A DNA stretch of 64,000 bases from Rhizobium leguminosarum bv. trifolii WSM2297 (GTDB lineage Bacteria; Pseudomonadota; Alphaproteobacteria; Rhizobiales; Rhizobiaceae), in the NCBI RefSeq assembly GCF_000271845.1, contig NZ_JH719393.1, positions 434,001-498,000 of the forward strand. The letters are read 5' to 3'. Under the pieces are notes generated by a model. That model was given only the letters and a program-made list of their open reading frames with translations. It was not told the origin of the DNA and did no database searches. Positions 44,994 through 53,079 of this stretch are shown piece after piece; position 1 is the first letter of the stretch, and the number at the start of each line of letters is the position of its first letter. The translations under genes were made by a program, and so were the position numbers.

Positions 44994-46304
44994 ATGGGCA
45001 GCGCATATATCGATCGGCTTTGCCAGGTTAAATCAGCCTTGGCTTTGGTCGTTCTTTTCTGCCTTCTCTCCTCCCCCCGGGCATTGGCAGCGCCCGCCGA
45101 TATTGGCGGCCTGACGGTGAGCTTGCCTGATCCCGCTTCCGGCTGGCGGAAAGCCGGCAACGGCAATCTCTTCATGCTGCAGAAGGATTTTCCGGAAACC
45201 GAGGACGACAAGCGCGGGAGCGCCCTGATCCAGATCACCAAGCCGCTTTCGGCTGCGCGCAACTCCCTTCCGGCCGGCATGAAGACTTTCGTCGCGACGC
45301 TGCCCGACATGGCCAAGGAAGATATTCTGATCAAACATTCCGGGATCACGATAAATGGTCACGACATCCGCGTGGAGGAACGCTGCTGCGTCCACCAGAA
45401 GAATGTCAGCATCAATCAGATCGTCGTCGGCATCGCCGGCAACAGGCGGCAAGCCTATCTGCAGCTTGTGCTCTTGAACCTCGACGGCGACAGAAGCCAA
45501 AGTGCCGAAACCGATTTCGAGGCGCTCGTGCGTTCGGTCAAGCTTGATCCTTCCGACAAGGATTTCGATCTCGTGCCGGCAGGCGGCGACGGCGGGCTCG
45601 ACGGCGTCTTCACCCATCTCGATACGGGTGTCCGCCCGAACGTCTTCGGCGGCGTGGATTTCTATTCCGATAGCGAGATCACCATGTTCGATCCGAAGGG
45701 CCTGTTCAGCACGGAACTGCCGAAGGGCGGCCGGAGCATTGCCGAGCACTGCAGGGAAAACCCGACCGACTGCGGCCTTTACAAGCTCACCGGCGGCGGC
45801 TTCTTCTCGTCGGCTGGGTCGATCGAAATGCGCAGCGTCACCTCTGCCTATGGCACGATGGAGACCGAGACGAAGCCATTTTCGAAAAGGGGCGACGACT
45901 TGGTTATTGACGAGGATGACCATCATGCGGTGCCGCCGTTTGAGGATGGCGCGACGCTCGACGGCGAATGGGTTTCCACCTCTGCCTCGAGCGGCATGAG
46001 CGCGACCTCATCGGGATCGGTCGCTTCCAGCCATACGCTGACACTTCATCGAAACGGCACGTTCGAACGCACAGGCTGGTCCGGCGCCGCGATGACGAAC
46101 GAAATCGGCGGATCACGATCGGGCGTCACCACATCGGGCAACCGGCCGGGCGCCAGCGGACGCTATACGCTTTCTGGTTATCGTCTCGACCTGACCGATG
46201 CGAGCGGTAAGACGGAAAGCATGAGCATATTCGAACCGGACAAAGGCTCCGACGGGCTCCTGGTGATCAACGGAAGCAACTATCTGAAAGAGGACGGACA
46301 ATAG
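44994..46304 (+). CDS. Secreted protein of unknown function
   Basis: 436 residues. A Sec signal peptide is clear (ALALVVLFCLLSSPRALAAP, cleavage near residue 33). The next region up to about residue 190 contains two adjacent cysteines in EERCCVHQKN. The C-terminal part (about 290-436) is rich in Ser/Gly/Thr with repeated beta-strand-like segments (LDGEWVSTSASSGMS, HTLTLHRNGTFERTGWSG, ASGRYTLSGYRLDLTDASG) that look like a small beta-barrel (lipocalin-like) module. No family was recognised and no partner gene stands out. Expected in the periplasm. Confidence 0.65.
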   Translation: MGSAYIDRLCQVKSALALVVLFCLLSSPRALAAPADIGGLTVSLPDPASGWRKAGNGNLFMLQKDFPETEDDKRGSALIQITKPLSAARNSLPAGMKTFVATLPDMAKEDILIKHSGITINGHDIRVEERCCVHQKNVSINQIVVGIAGNRRQAYLQLVLLNLDGDRSQSAETDFEALVRSVKLDPSDKDFDLVPAGGDGGLDGVFTHLDTGVRPNVFGGVDFYSDSEITMFDPKGLFSTELPKGGRSIAEHCRENPTDCGLYKLTGGGFFSSAGSIEMRSVTSAYGTMETETKPFSKRGDDLVIDEDDHHAVPPFEDGATLDGEWVSTSASSGMSATSSGSVASSHTLTLHRNGTFERTGWSGAAMTNEIGGSRSGVTTSGNRPGASGRYTLSGYRLDLTDASGKTESMSIFEPDKGSDGLLVINGSNYLKEDGQ

Positions 46305-46521
46305 GTAGACAGAGCCTTTGGTCCCGCCGGCGGCGTCACAAAAAATTCAATAAAGTCATGTGCATAACGAGAGCGTCGCCCTTGCTCACGAGCACCTTGG
46401 GAAGGTGCGAATGACCCGCCGACTGGTCCCGGAAACTGCCAGATTTGCGCGCTCGTCTCACACGCCTCGACCCATCTTTGGTTAAGCATTTGTAAATCGG
46501 TCACGAATCGCGGCATATGGG

Positions 46522-46562
46522 AACTGCGCAACTGAAGCGCTTTCGTTCAAAATTGCGCAGTT
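46522..46562. promoter_or_regulatory. Inverted repeat just upstream of repA
   Basis: AACTGCGCAA (46522-46531) and TTGCGCAGTT (46553-46562) are a perfect 10-bp inverted repeat separated by 21 bases, ending 16 bp before the repA start. The spacer contains another short palindrome, AAGCGCTT (46535-46542). Position and symmetry suggest the RepA/RepB autoregulatory operator of the repABC promoter. Confidence 0.6.
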
Positions 46563-46578
46563 ATTTGGGAAACAGATC

Positions 46579-47772
46579 ATGCAGCCGAGTCTTGCTCTTC
46601 AGGACGACCAAGAGCATCTGCCGTCGCTTCTGGCAACAGATGCGAAGGAGTTGTCCTATCAGCTTCAGCAGCATCAGGCAAAAATCTTCCCTCCGCTGTC
46701 GCAAAAGACCATCAGGACATTCTCGCCGGCGGAAGCTGCAGCCTTCATCGGCATCGGCGAAGGTTATCTCCGGCAGGTGGCTGCCGATGGCCATGGGCCG
46801 GATCCGCTGGCAAACGGACGGAGGCTCTATAGCCCAGCGGATATGGATCGGATTCGCCGGGTCCTCGACGAGCGAAACGGCACGCCGAAATATGTGCCGG
46901 CCCGCAGGCCGGGAGAAAAGCTTCAGATCGTCTCCGTCATGAATTTCAAAGGCGGCTCGGGCAAGACCACGACCGCAGCGCATCTGGCCCAGTTCATGGC
47001 GCTGAGGGGCTACCGGGTGCTTGCCGTCGACCTCGACCCGCAGGCTTCCTTATCCGCCTTGTTCGGCCATCAGCCGGAATTCGACGTTGGAGAGGGCGAA
47101 ACGATCTACGGCGCGATCCGCTATGAGCAGCCGTGCCCCATCGCCGATATCGTGCGCGCCACCTACACGCCCAATTTGCATCTCATTCCCGGAAATCTCG
47201 AGCTGATGGAGTTCGAGCACGAGACGCCGAAGGCGATGTCGTCGGGGAGGGCAGAGACGATGTTCTTTGCCCGTATCGGCGAGGTCCTGACCGAGATCGA
47301 AAGCCTCTACGACATCGTCGTCATCGACTGCCCGCCGCAGCTGGGGTTCCTGACGATGTCGGCGCTCTGCGCGGCAACGTCGGTCCTGATTACCGTCCAC
47401 CCGCAGATGCTGGACGTCATGTCGATGTCGCAGTTCCTGACGATGACCAGCGAACTGATGTCCGTCGTGGAGAAGGCCGGCGGGCGCACCAGCTATGATT
47501 GGATGCGCTACCTGGTGACACGTTTCGAGCCGAACGACGGGCCGCAGAGCCAGATGACCGGCTTCATGCGGGCGATCTTCGGCAATCGAATGCTGCACAA
47601 CGCCATGGTGAAGTCGACGGCGGTCGCCGATGCCGGCGTCACCAAGCAGACACTTTACGAGGTCGAGCGGTCGCAATTCACCCGCGGAACCTATGATCGG
47701 GCGCTGGAGTCCCTCAACTTGGTGAACAGCGAGATCGAGGCGCATATTCGCTCCACCTGGGGAAGGAAATAG
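46579..47772 (+). CDS. repA: Plasmid partition ATPase RepA
   Basis: 397 residues, ParA family as found in alphaproteobacterial repABC plasmids. A short N-terminal helix-turn-helix-like region (IRTFSPAEAAAFIGIGEGYLRQV) precedes the deviant Walker A VMNFKGGSGKTTTAAHLAQ at about residues 117-135; Walker A' LAVDLDPQASLS and Walker B VVIDCPPQLGFLT follow. RepA segregates the plasmid with RepB at parS and represses its own operon. The stop is 3 bp before repB. This, repB and repC mark the window as a plasmid. Confidence 0.96.
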   Translation: MQPSLALQDDQEHLPSLLATDAKELSYQLQQHQAKIFPPLSQKTIRTFSPAEAAAFIGIGEGYLRQVAADGHGPDPLANGRRLYSPADMDRIRRVLDERNGTPKYVPARRPGEKLQIVSVMNFKGGSGKTTTAAHLAQFMALRGYRVLAVDLDPQASLSALFGHQPEFDVGEGETIYGAIRYEQPCPIADIVRATYTPNLHLIPGNLELMEFEHETPKAMSSGRAETMFFARIGEVLTEIESLYDIVVIDCPPQLGFLTMSALCAATSVLITVHPQMLDVMSMSQFLTMTSELMSVVEKAGGRTSYDWMRYLVTRFEPNDGPQSQMTGFMRAIFGNRMLHNAMVKSTAVADAGVTKQTLYEVERSQFTRGTYDRALESLNLVNSEIEAHIRSTWGRK

Positions 47773-47775
47773 TCG

Positions 47776-48777
47776 ATGGCGCGCAAGAACCTCATCGAAA
47801 TCTCTGCTCCGAGTCCGGCCAGGGTGGAAACTGTCGCGCCGCGCGACAATCGTCCGATCGCGGGATTCGTGCCGCAGGAGCGCAGTCCCGCACCTGTCGG
47901 CGGCATTACCAAGACGCTCGGCAACATTACCGAAAAAATGGAACGGGCGAGTGAACTGGAACGGCAGCTTGCCGCCGGCCAGACCATCGTCGACCTCGAT
48001 CCCGGCCTGATTGACGCGTCCTTCATCTGCGACCGATTGGCGATCGATGCGGCCGAGCTCGCACAGCTTGTCGAACAGATCCGCGAGCATGGACAGCAGG
48101 TTCCGATCCTTGTGCGCCCGCACCCCGATACTAGGGGACGTTACCAGGTGGCTTACGGCCATCGTCGCCTGGCTGCAGCCAGAGAAATCGGCATCCGGGT
48201 GCGCGCGGTCGTCCGCGATCTCACCGACGGTCAGTTGGTCGTCAGCCAGGGACAGGAAAACAGCGCCCGCACCAATCTCTCCTATATCGAGCGCGCGCTT
48301 TTCGCGTCACGGCTCGAGGAACGCAGCTTTGGCCGCGATGTCATCATGGCGTCGCTCGGCGTCGATAAGGCGGCGCTGTCGAGAATGCTGATCGTCATAC
48401 GGCAGGTTCCGCTTGATCTCGTCAACGCCATCGGCGCTGCGCCCGATATCGGCCGCCGGCGGTGGCTGGAACTAGGCGAGCGGCTTGAAGGCGCCGACAT
48501 CGAGAGGATCATCGCCGAGTTGTCCGCGGACGACGCGCGCAAAATCTCAAGCGACGAGCGGTTTCACCGCGCACTTGTGCTGGCAACCAAGCGGACGTCG
48601 GCGCCAAAGCCGGCGATTTCCAAAACTCAGGTCAGCGGCCTGCCAGTGACGATCAAGAAGACAGCATCGGGCGCCACGTTCGTTTTCGACGGCAAGACCG
48701 CACCGGGATTCGATCAATTCGTCCAGGAAAGGCTGCAGGGCCTGTTCCAGGAGTTCAACAAGGACAGAGGAGCGTAG
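47776..48777 (+). CDS. repB: Plasmid partition protein RepB (ParB-like)
   Basis: 333 residues. A ParB/Srx N-terminal domain with the arginine patch in YGHRRLAAAREIG (about residue 125) and a central helix-turn-helix (FGRDVIMASLGVDKAALSRMLIVIRQVP) are visible, followed by a C-terminal dimerisation region. RepB binds parS sites to form the partition complex and co-represses repA. No 16-bp parS-like palindrome was found by eye within the cassette. Confidence 0.95.
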   Translation: MARKNLIEISAPSPARVETVAPRDNRPIAGFVPQERSPAPVGGITKTLGNITEKMERASELERQLAAGQTIVDLDPGLIDASFICDRLAIDAAELAQLVEQIREHGQQVPILVRPHPDTRGRYQVAYGHRRLAAAREIGIRVRAVVRDLTDGQLVVSQGQENSARTNLSYIERALFASRLEERSFGRDVIMASLGVDKAALSRMLIVIRQVPLDLVNAIGAAPDIGRRRWLELGERLEGADIERIIAELSADDARKISSDERFHRALVLATKRTSAPKPAISKTQVSGLPVTIKKTASGATFVFDGKTAPGFDQFVQERLQGLFQEFNKDRGA

Positions 48778-48787
48778 CGCGCAAAAG

Positions 48788-48837
48788 AAAAAGGCCCCCA
48801 ACGACGCCGTCGTGGAAGCCCTTCTCAGATCTTAAGC
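48788..48837 (-). ncRNA. Antisense control RNA (ctRNA) of the repB-repC spacer
   Basis: Antisense to the repC leader. Minus-strand promoter: TTGACT (48867-48872) and GATTCT (48844-48849) at 17-bp spacing. About 50 nt downstream a terminator stem (48793-48820) is followed by a run of T on the minus strand (the A-run 48784-48792). Length and location match known repABC ctRNAs that limit RepC synthesis and set incompatibility. Ends are approximate. Confidence 0.75.
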
Positions 48838-48882
48838 ACATCGAGAATCGCATTTCCACGAATCACAGTCAAGCGTCTTAGG

Positions 48883-48895
48883 CACCAAATTGGTG
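48883..48895. repeat. Short palindrome in repC leader
   Basis: CACCAAATTGGTG, a perfect 6-bp inverted repeat around a single A, 36 bp before the repC start. It may form part of the leader RNA folding that the antisense RNA controls. Confidence 0.4.
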
Positions 48896-48930
48896 GACGG
48901 TTTTCTTTTGCCTGAACGAAGGTGAAGGCA

Positions 48931-50235
48931 ATGGAGAGTGGATATGTGACGACGCCCTTTGGGCGGCGGCCGATGTCGCTTGGCATGCTGGCAAGCCAGC
49001 AGCTGGCCGAGAGCATCGAGCCGGGGATGAAACGCAGCAAGTGGAAGCTGTTTCGGGCAATCTGCGAGGCCCGGCCGGCACTCGGCGTGACCGATCGGGC
49101 ACTGACGGTGCTAGACGCGCTGCTGACCTTCTATCCCGACGACGAGATTTCCGAGGAAAACGGCCTGATCGTCTTTCCCTCAAACGCGCAGCTTTCGCTT
49201 CGTGCCCGTGGAATGACACCCGCGACGCTGCGACGGCATCTGGCGGTCCTGGTAGAGGCGGGTCTTATCCTGCGCAAGGACAGCCCGAATGGAAAGCGTT
49301 ATGCCCGCCGCGACAGGGCAGGGGCGATCGGCGAAGCCTTCGGGTTCAGCATCGCGCCGCTGCTCGCACGCGCGATAGAGATCGAAAGCCTGGCGGCTCA
49401 GGTGATTGCCGACCGAGAACTGCTGAGAGTGACCAGGGAGCGCCTGACACTCTGCCGTCGTGATATCTCCAAGCTGATCTCAACGGCGATCGACGATGCG
49501 GTTCCAGGCGACTGGGAGCAGATGACGATGATGTTTCGCGCCATCGTCGCCAGGATACCGCGCGTGGCGGGGGTCGAGGAGCTGGCTTCATTGCTCGACG
49601 AAATGGGCCTTTTGCGGGACGAAGCAGTCAACCTGCTGGAAAAGCACATCAAAAGACAAAAAATAGACGCCAATGAGTGTCAAGTTGAGCGTCACAAACA
49701 GAATTCAAACCCCAACTCCAACTATGAACTTGAACCAAGCTTCGAACCGAAGCAGGACGAAAAGGCAGCGACAAACAACGAGGGCACTACCGAACCGCCG
49801 GGTGAGCAAAAGCCGAGGTCGCTCAAGCCGGCGGCTGGAATGGTCGGTAAGGTATCGGGTGCCGCCGCTCCGGTCTCCGGCCCGGGCCTGAAATCCTTCC
49901 CGCTTGGCCTCGTTCTCCAGGCCTGCCCTGCCATTCTCGACTATGGGCCGGGCGGCGCGATCGGCAGTTGGCGAGACCTGATGGCGGCCGCCGTCGTCGT
50001 GCGCTCGATGCTCGGCGTCAGTCCGTCGGCCTACGAGGAAGCCTGCGCCGGCATGGGACCGGAAAATGCCGCGACCGTAATCGCTTGTATCCTGGAAAGG
50101 GGCGGACATATCAATTCGCCCGGTGGTTATCTCCGCGATCTCACCCGAAGGACCGAAAGAGGCGAGTTTGCGATCGGCCCCATGCTGATGGCGCTGGTGC
50201 GGGTAAATGGGTCGACGGCAAGGCATGCCGGTTGA
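48931..50235 (+). CDS. repC: Plasmid replication initiator RepC
   Basis: 434 residues from the ATG at 48931 (AAGG seven to nine bases upstream; an in-frame GTG at 48922 is an alternative). The start TTPFGRRPMSLGMLASQQLA and the block WKLFRAICEARPALGVTDRALTVLDALLTFYPDDEI are strongly typical of RepC. A winged-helix initiator region (about residues 20-150) precedes a Gln/Asn-rich linker (about 255-300) and a conserved C-terminal helical domain. RepC binds the origin, which in repABC plasmids lies inside repC itself. Translation is limited by the antisense RNA upstream. Confidence 0.95.
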   Translation: MESGYVTTPFGRRPMSLGMLASQQLAESIEPGMKRSKWKLFRAICEARPALGVTDRALTVLDALLTFYPDDEISEENGLIVFPSNAQLSLRARGMTPATLRRHLAVLVEAGLILRKDSPNGKRYARRDRAGAIGEAFGFSIAPLLARAIEIESLAAQVIADRELLRVTRERLTLCRRDISKLISTAIDDAVPGDWEQMTMMFRAIVARIPRVAGVEELASLLDEMGLLRDEAVNLLEKHIKRQKIDANECQVERHKQNSNPNSNYELEPSFEPKQDEKAATNNEGTTEPPGEQKPRSLKPAAGMVGKVSGAAAPVSGPGLKSFPLGLVLQACPAILDYGPGGAIGSWRDLMAAAVVVRSMLGVSPSAYEEACAGMGPENAATVIACILERGGHINSPGGYLRDLTRRTERGEFAIGPMLMALVRVNGSTARHAG

Positions 50236-50479
50236 TGATGCGGGATTTACGTGCGCGAAATGATCTGCTGTCGGCTTCGCGAACACGGCAATGTCCGGCG
50301 ATGTCGCGTCGCTTGCGTTGCGGGTCGCGCGGAAAGGAGTTCCTCCGCCTCGGAAATGGGATCGAGGCGACATACGCCGGCGCCGTCGGAATGGCGGCGC
50401 AACGCAAGTGGCCCCTCCGTGGCGAAGATGGCCGGGTTGCGAAAACGGAGCAGCTTCGTCCCCCGGGCCAACGCCCTTC

Positions 50480-51140
50480 GCTCACCGCCGGAATTCCCGA
50501 TGAGCTTGCCGCGTTTGTTGTTCTCGCTCGGGAAGGTCTGGCTCGTCTTGAGCTGCGAGCGCGTCTGCGGAGCACTACGACCAAAAGTCCATGGCCGGCG
50601 CATTGGCGGGAAATGCGAAGCCTGTAAGTCTTTCCGCCATTCAAATAGTCGCCGTTCCGGTCGGTCGGGGCATTGGGGTACTGGGAACCGGCGCCGACCA
50701 TTTGCTGCACCATGGCGGGCGTGTTGACCGTCGCCTGAAAGAAAAACAGTGTCCTGGCGTCGAGATTGCGGTCGCCTCTGGCTTCGTCCCGGAGCCACTG
50801 ATAGTTGCCGCCCAAGAAGGGTCATGCTCCAGGCGCTATTCGGATAGAGTTGGACGCCGTCGCCGCGGGCGGTTGCGTTGCCGGCAGCCACCGCGTCGAC
50901 CAGCAGCTTCTTCATCAGCTGATCCGGAGCGAAGGGCGTGCCCTTCTCGATGCCGACAGAGGCAAAGAGACCCAGCAATTCAAAGGTCGAGCATCGAGGT
51001 CGGCTCACGTTCGATGACAGTGTGGAGCTCCTCGAAGAAATCGAAGTCGGCTCCGCCCCAAGGCTGGAAGTCTTTGTCGATGCCTTCGGCCCGCGGGCAA
51101 CGGCGACGTCGCCCCACTTGCTGACGCCATAGTGCCCAGC
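50480..51140 (-). pseudogene. Remnant of DUF1254/DUF1214 family gene
   Basis: Three minus-strand frames carry pieces of one protein in the right order: FQPWGGADFDFFEELHTVIE (about 51090-51000), then ELLGLFASVGIEKGTPFAPDQLMKKLL...GNATARG (about 50990-50830), then TLFFFQATVNTPAMVQQMVGAGSQYP and NGDYLNGGKTYRLRI (about 50750-50610), then APQTRSQLKTSQTFPSENNKRGKL (about 50590-50500). These match conserved segments of DUF1254/DUF1214 proteins. At least three frame changes plus a missing N-terminus make it nonfunctional. Ends are approximate. Confidence 0.75.
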
Positions 51141-51183
51141 CCGTTTCCGCGGTGTGGAATTTTCGACTAAAGGCGCCGTGTTT

Positions 51184-51369
51184 TTATTTCAGGGCGTGCT
51201 CGATCCGCTCGATGTTGTGGGTCGGCACGTTGTCGCCGCGCTCGGCCGACTTGATTTCGTCGACCGTCAAGCCAGTCGTGATCGCCAGATCTTCGAGGCT
51301 GTAGCCCTTGGCAAGTCGGTCTTCCTGCAGGGCCGCAGCGGTCTCGATATTCCTCGACACGTGATCCAT
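51184..51369 (-). CDS. Small helix-turn-helix (XRE-like) protein
   Basis: 61 residues. RLAKGYSLEDLAITTGLTVDEIKSAERGDNVPTHNIERIEHAL is a Cro/C1-type helix-turn-helix with a short N-terminal extension, so the protein is little more than one DNA-binding domain. The ATG at 51369 follows GGAG about 6 bases upstream (CTCGGAGAAGACG). It stands next to a decayed DUF1254 gene and has no obvious partner; it may be a self-contained small repressor. Confidence 0.6.
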   Translation of the reverse strand: MDHVSRNIETAAALQEDRLAKGYSLEDLAITTGLTVDEIKSAERGDNVPTHNIERIEHALK

Positions 51370-51435
51370 CGTCTTCTCCGAGTTTTTGAAATTGATTCTT
51401 GTACGAGGGTTCCATCCCTCGATGGCAGCCGGCGT

Positions 51436-51618
51436 TCACTTCTGCGGCGTCGCTTCCACAGATGCAAACCCGAGCTGCCGCAGCCGCTCGGTCTTCTCTT
51501 CGCGGCGCTGGCGTTCCTCGGCGGCTGATTCCTGCGCGATTGTATTCGTTCGCTCGACCGCGGCCGCGCGTTGGCCGACGGTCAAGGTTCTTTTGATCCT
51601 CGATATCATGCTATCCAT
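51436..51618 (-). CDS. Small hypothetical protein, helical and charged
   Basis: 60 residues, Ala/Glu/Arg-rich and predicted helical (VGQRAAAVERTNTIAQESAAEERQRREEKTERLRQL). No family recognised and no ribosome site ahead of the ATG at 51618; a second ATG follows at 51609. It could be a real small gene or a fortuitous frame. Low confidence. Confidence 0.3.
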   Translation of the reverse strand: MDSMISRIKRTLTVGQRAAAVERTNTIAQESAAEERQRREEKTERLRQLGFASVEATPQK

Positions 51619-51800
51619 CTAAGATGAGCTTATCGATAAATGGTGGTCAGTCCCAGATCTCCAATGCATGGCTGCCCTTCGCTCGGCGCGGGGATCCGCC
51701 TACTGAAGGGGCCGCGAGCGGTACTGCCTTTCCGGGAGACCGATCCAGCCCTATGATTCAGAGGCACCTGCGTGAAAACCCAGGCAGATTGGAGAGAGCG

Positions 51801-52280
51801 ATGCGGAAGTGTTTAGGCGCGCTAACGGCTGGAGTCTTTCTCCTCCAGCCATGCTTCTTCGCCAACGCACAGGCACCGAATGCGCTGGAGAGGGCCATCG
51901 GAGATGCGCAGCCATGCAGGTCGTTGAAGACCAAGGTATCGAGCTTCGGCATCAGTGTAGAGGTAGGCGTCGACAAGCTCGATTCCGTAAAGATCGAAAA
52001 CCTGCAATTGTCGGTTAATGGCGACACCGCGGAGGCGAGCGCCCGCGGCACGCTTGCTTGCAAGACCTCAGACGAAGCGCTGGTCGAAGGAGGGTTTTCA
52101 GCGACTGCTGAGGTTCGTCTGAACATCGACCTGGCGACCTGCAAGGCGACCGAGACCTCCATTGAGATCGTGAAGACCGGTGGCCGGTTCGGCGACATCG
52201 TCATGGGGCTGGAGACCGAAATCTCCGGCGCCCTCCGGCGAAGTCTGGAGAAGAACTTGGCAAAGCTTTGCGAAAAGTGA
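51801..52280 (+). CDS. Small secreted protein of unknown function
   Basis: 159 residues from the ATG at 51801, with GGAGAG just upstream; the longer frame from 51624 is rejected. A Sec signal peptide is clear (LGALTAGVFLLQPCFFANAQ, cleavage after NAQ). The mature part has cysteines in DAQPCRSLKTK, TLACKTS, LATCKATE and LAKLCEK that may form two disulphides, and a beta-rich pattern with FGISVEVGVDKLDSVKIENLQLSVNGDTAEASARG. No family was recognised. Expected to be periplasmic. Confidence 0.65.
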   Translation: MRKCLGALTAGVFLLQPCFFANAQAPNALERAIGDAQPCRSLKTKVSSFGISVEVGVDKLDSVKIENLQLSVNGDTAEASARGTLACKTSDEALVEGGFSATAEVRLNIDLATCKATETSIEIVKTGGRFGDIVMGLETEISGALRRSLEKNLAKLCEK

Positions 52281-52421
52281 CGAGGCTTGCGGCATCGCAG
52301 GTGATCTGCAGCGCCTCGATCAAATCACCAACGGGCGCTTGGCGAATGCTCGCGGTCGGATATCGATTCTGACGAGTATCGCCGCAAGCGCAGAGCTTGG
52401 CGCGGCTATGTTCGACCACCA

Positions 52422-52805
52422 TTAGCCCAAAAAGGGTCGTGTGGAATAACGCTCAGGTTGATCGCTTAGAAGTTGTGGATCGGTCAAAATCGATCCTCGC
52501 GCAGACGAGGATGACATGGGCCGAATATCCGACCACGCGGGCTTGCTAATAGGGAACTCGGTTGCGTTCGATAATACTACTCGGCGGCTTTGCCGCATGG
52601 GGTTCTCGTCCGGGAGGACCAATGGTCCGATGATCTCGAAATCGCATGGCATTGCGTGCTGGTCGGTGCCCAGCAGTGCAAGGGACCAATAATTGGGATC
52701 TTCTCCGAAGACAGTCGAGACTTGTACAACGGTGAGCTTCCCGTCGAAGTGCTTTGCTGAACGCGCCCAGTAATAGGCTTCCGGAACCAAACTCGCGGTA
52801 AACAT
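52422..52805 (-). CDS. Hypothetical protein, possibly altered C-terminus
   Basis: 127 residues from the ATG at 52805, with GGGAGTGAG upstream; the frame continues open to 53258 but the upstream part is composition-biased shadow of other sequence. The first 70 residues (MFTASLVPEAYYWARSAKHF, VVQVSTVFGEDPNYWSLALLG, HAMPCDFEIIGPL) have protein-like composition; the rest (from about RQSRRVVLSNATEF) looks less so and may be a frameshifted tail. No family recognised. Confidence 0.4.
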   Translation of the reverse strand: MFTASLVPEAYYWARSAKHFDGKLTVVQVSTVFGEDPNYWSLALLGTDQHAMPCDFEIIGPLVLPDENPMRQSRRVVLSNATEFPISKPAWSDIRPMSSSSARGSILTDPQLLSDQPERYSTRPFLG

Positions 52806-53079
52806 AACGCTCACTCCCGTTCGAGCGCGGAGGATATCAGAATTGTTATAAATGAACATGCCGCATGGTGCGCCCCCTGCAAACAGGCCATCACCAAGCG
52901 ACATGGACCGGCGGCATCGTTCTCGACAACGTCCAGATGAACAAGGGCTTCTAGGTCCCGAAAGGCAGCTTCGACGCCGCGAAAGGTCGAAGCTCCAGCA
53001 CATCGGGAACGGTGAACTCGCGGGGCATCTGGGCCGCTTGCGCGATTGCCAGCTAAAGCTCAACCGAAGCTTACCTCTG

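Noticed and set aside
46305..51140. Search for a canonical repABC parS (GTT-N10-AAC palindrome) around the rep cassette
   Set aside because: None found by eye; not reported as a feature.
52860..52900. WCAPCK thioredoxin-like motif in a plus-strand frame
   Set aside because: The frame is short, has no start or ribosome site and meets a stop soon after; likely chance or unrecognisable debris.
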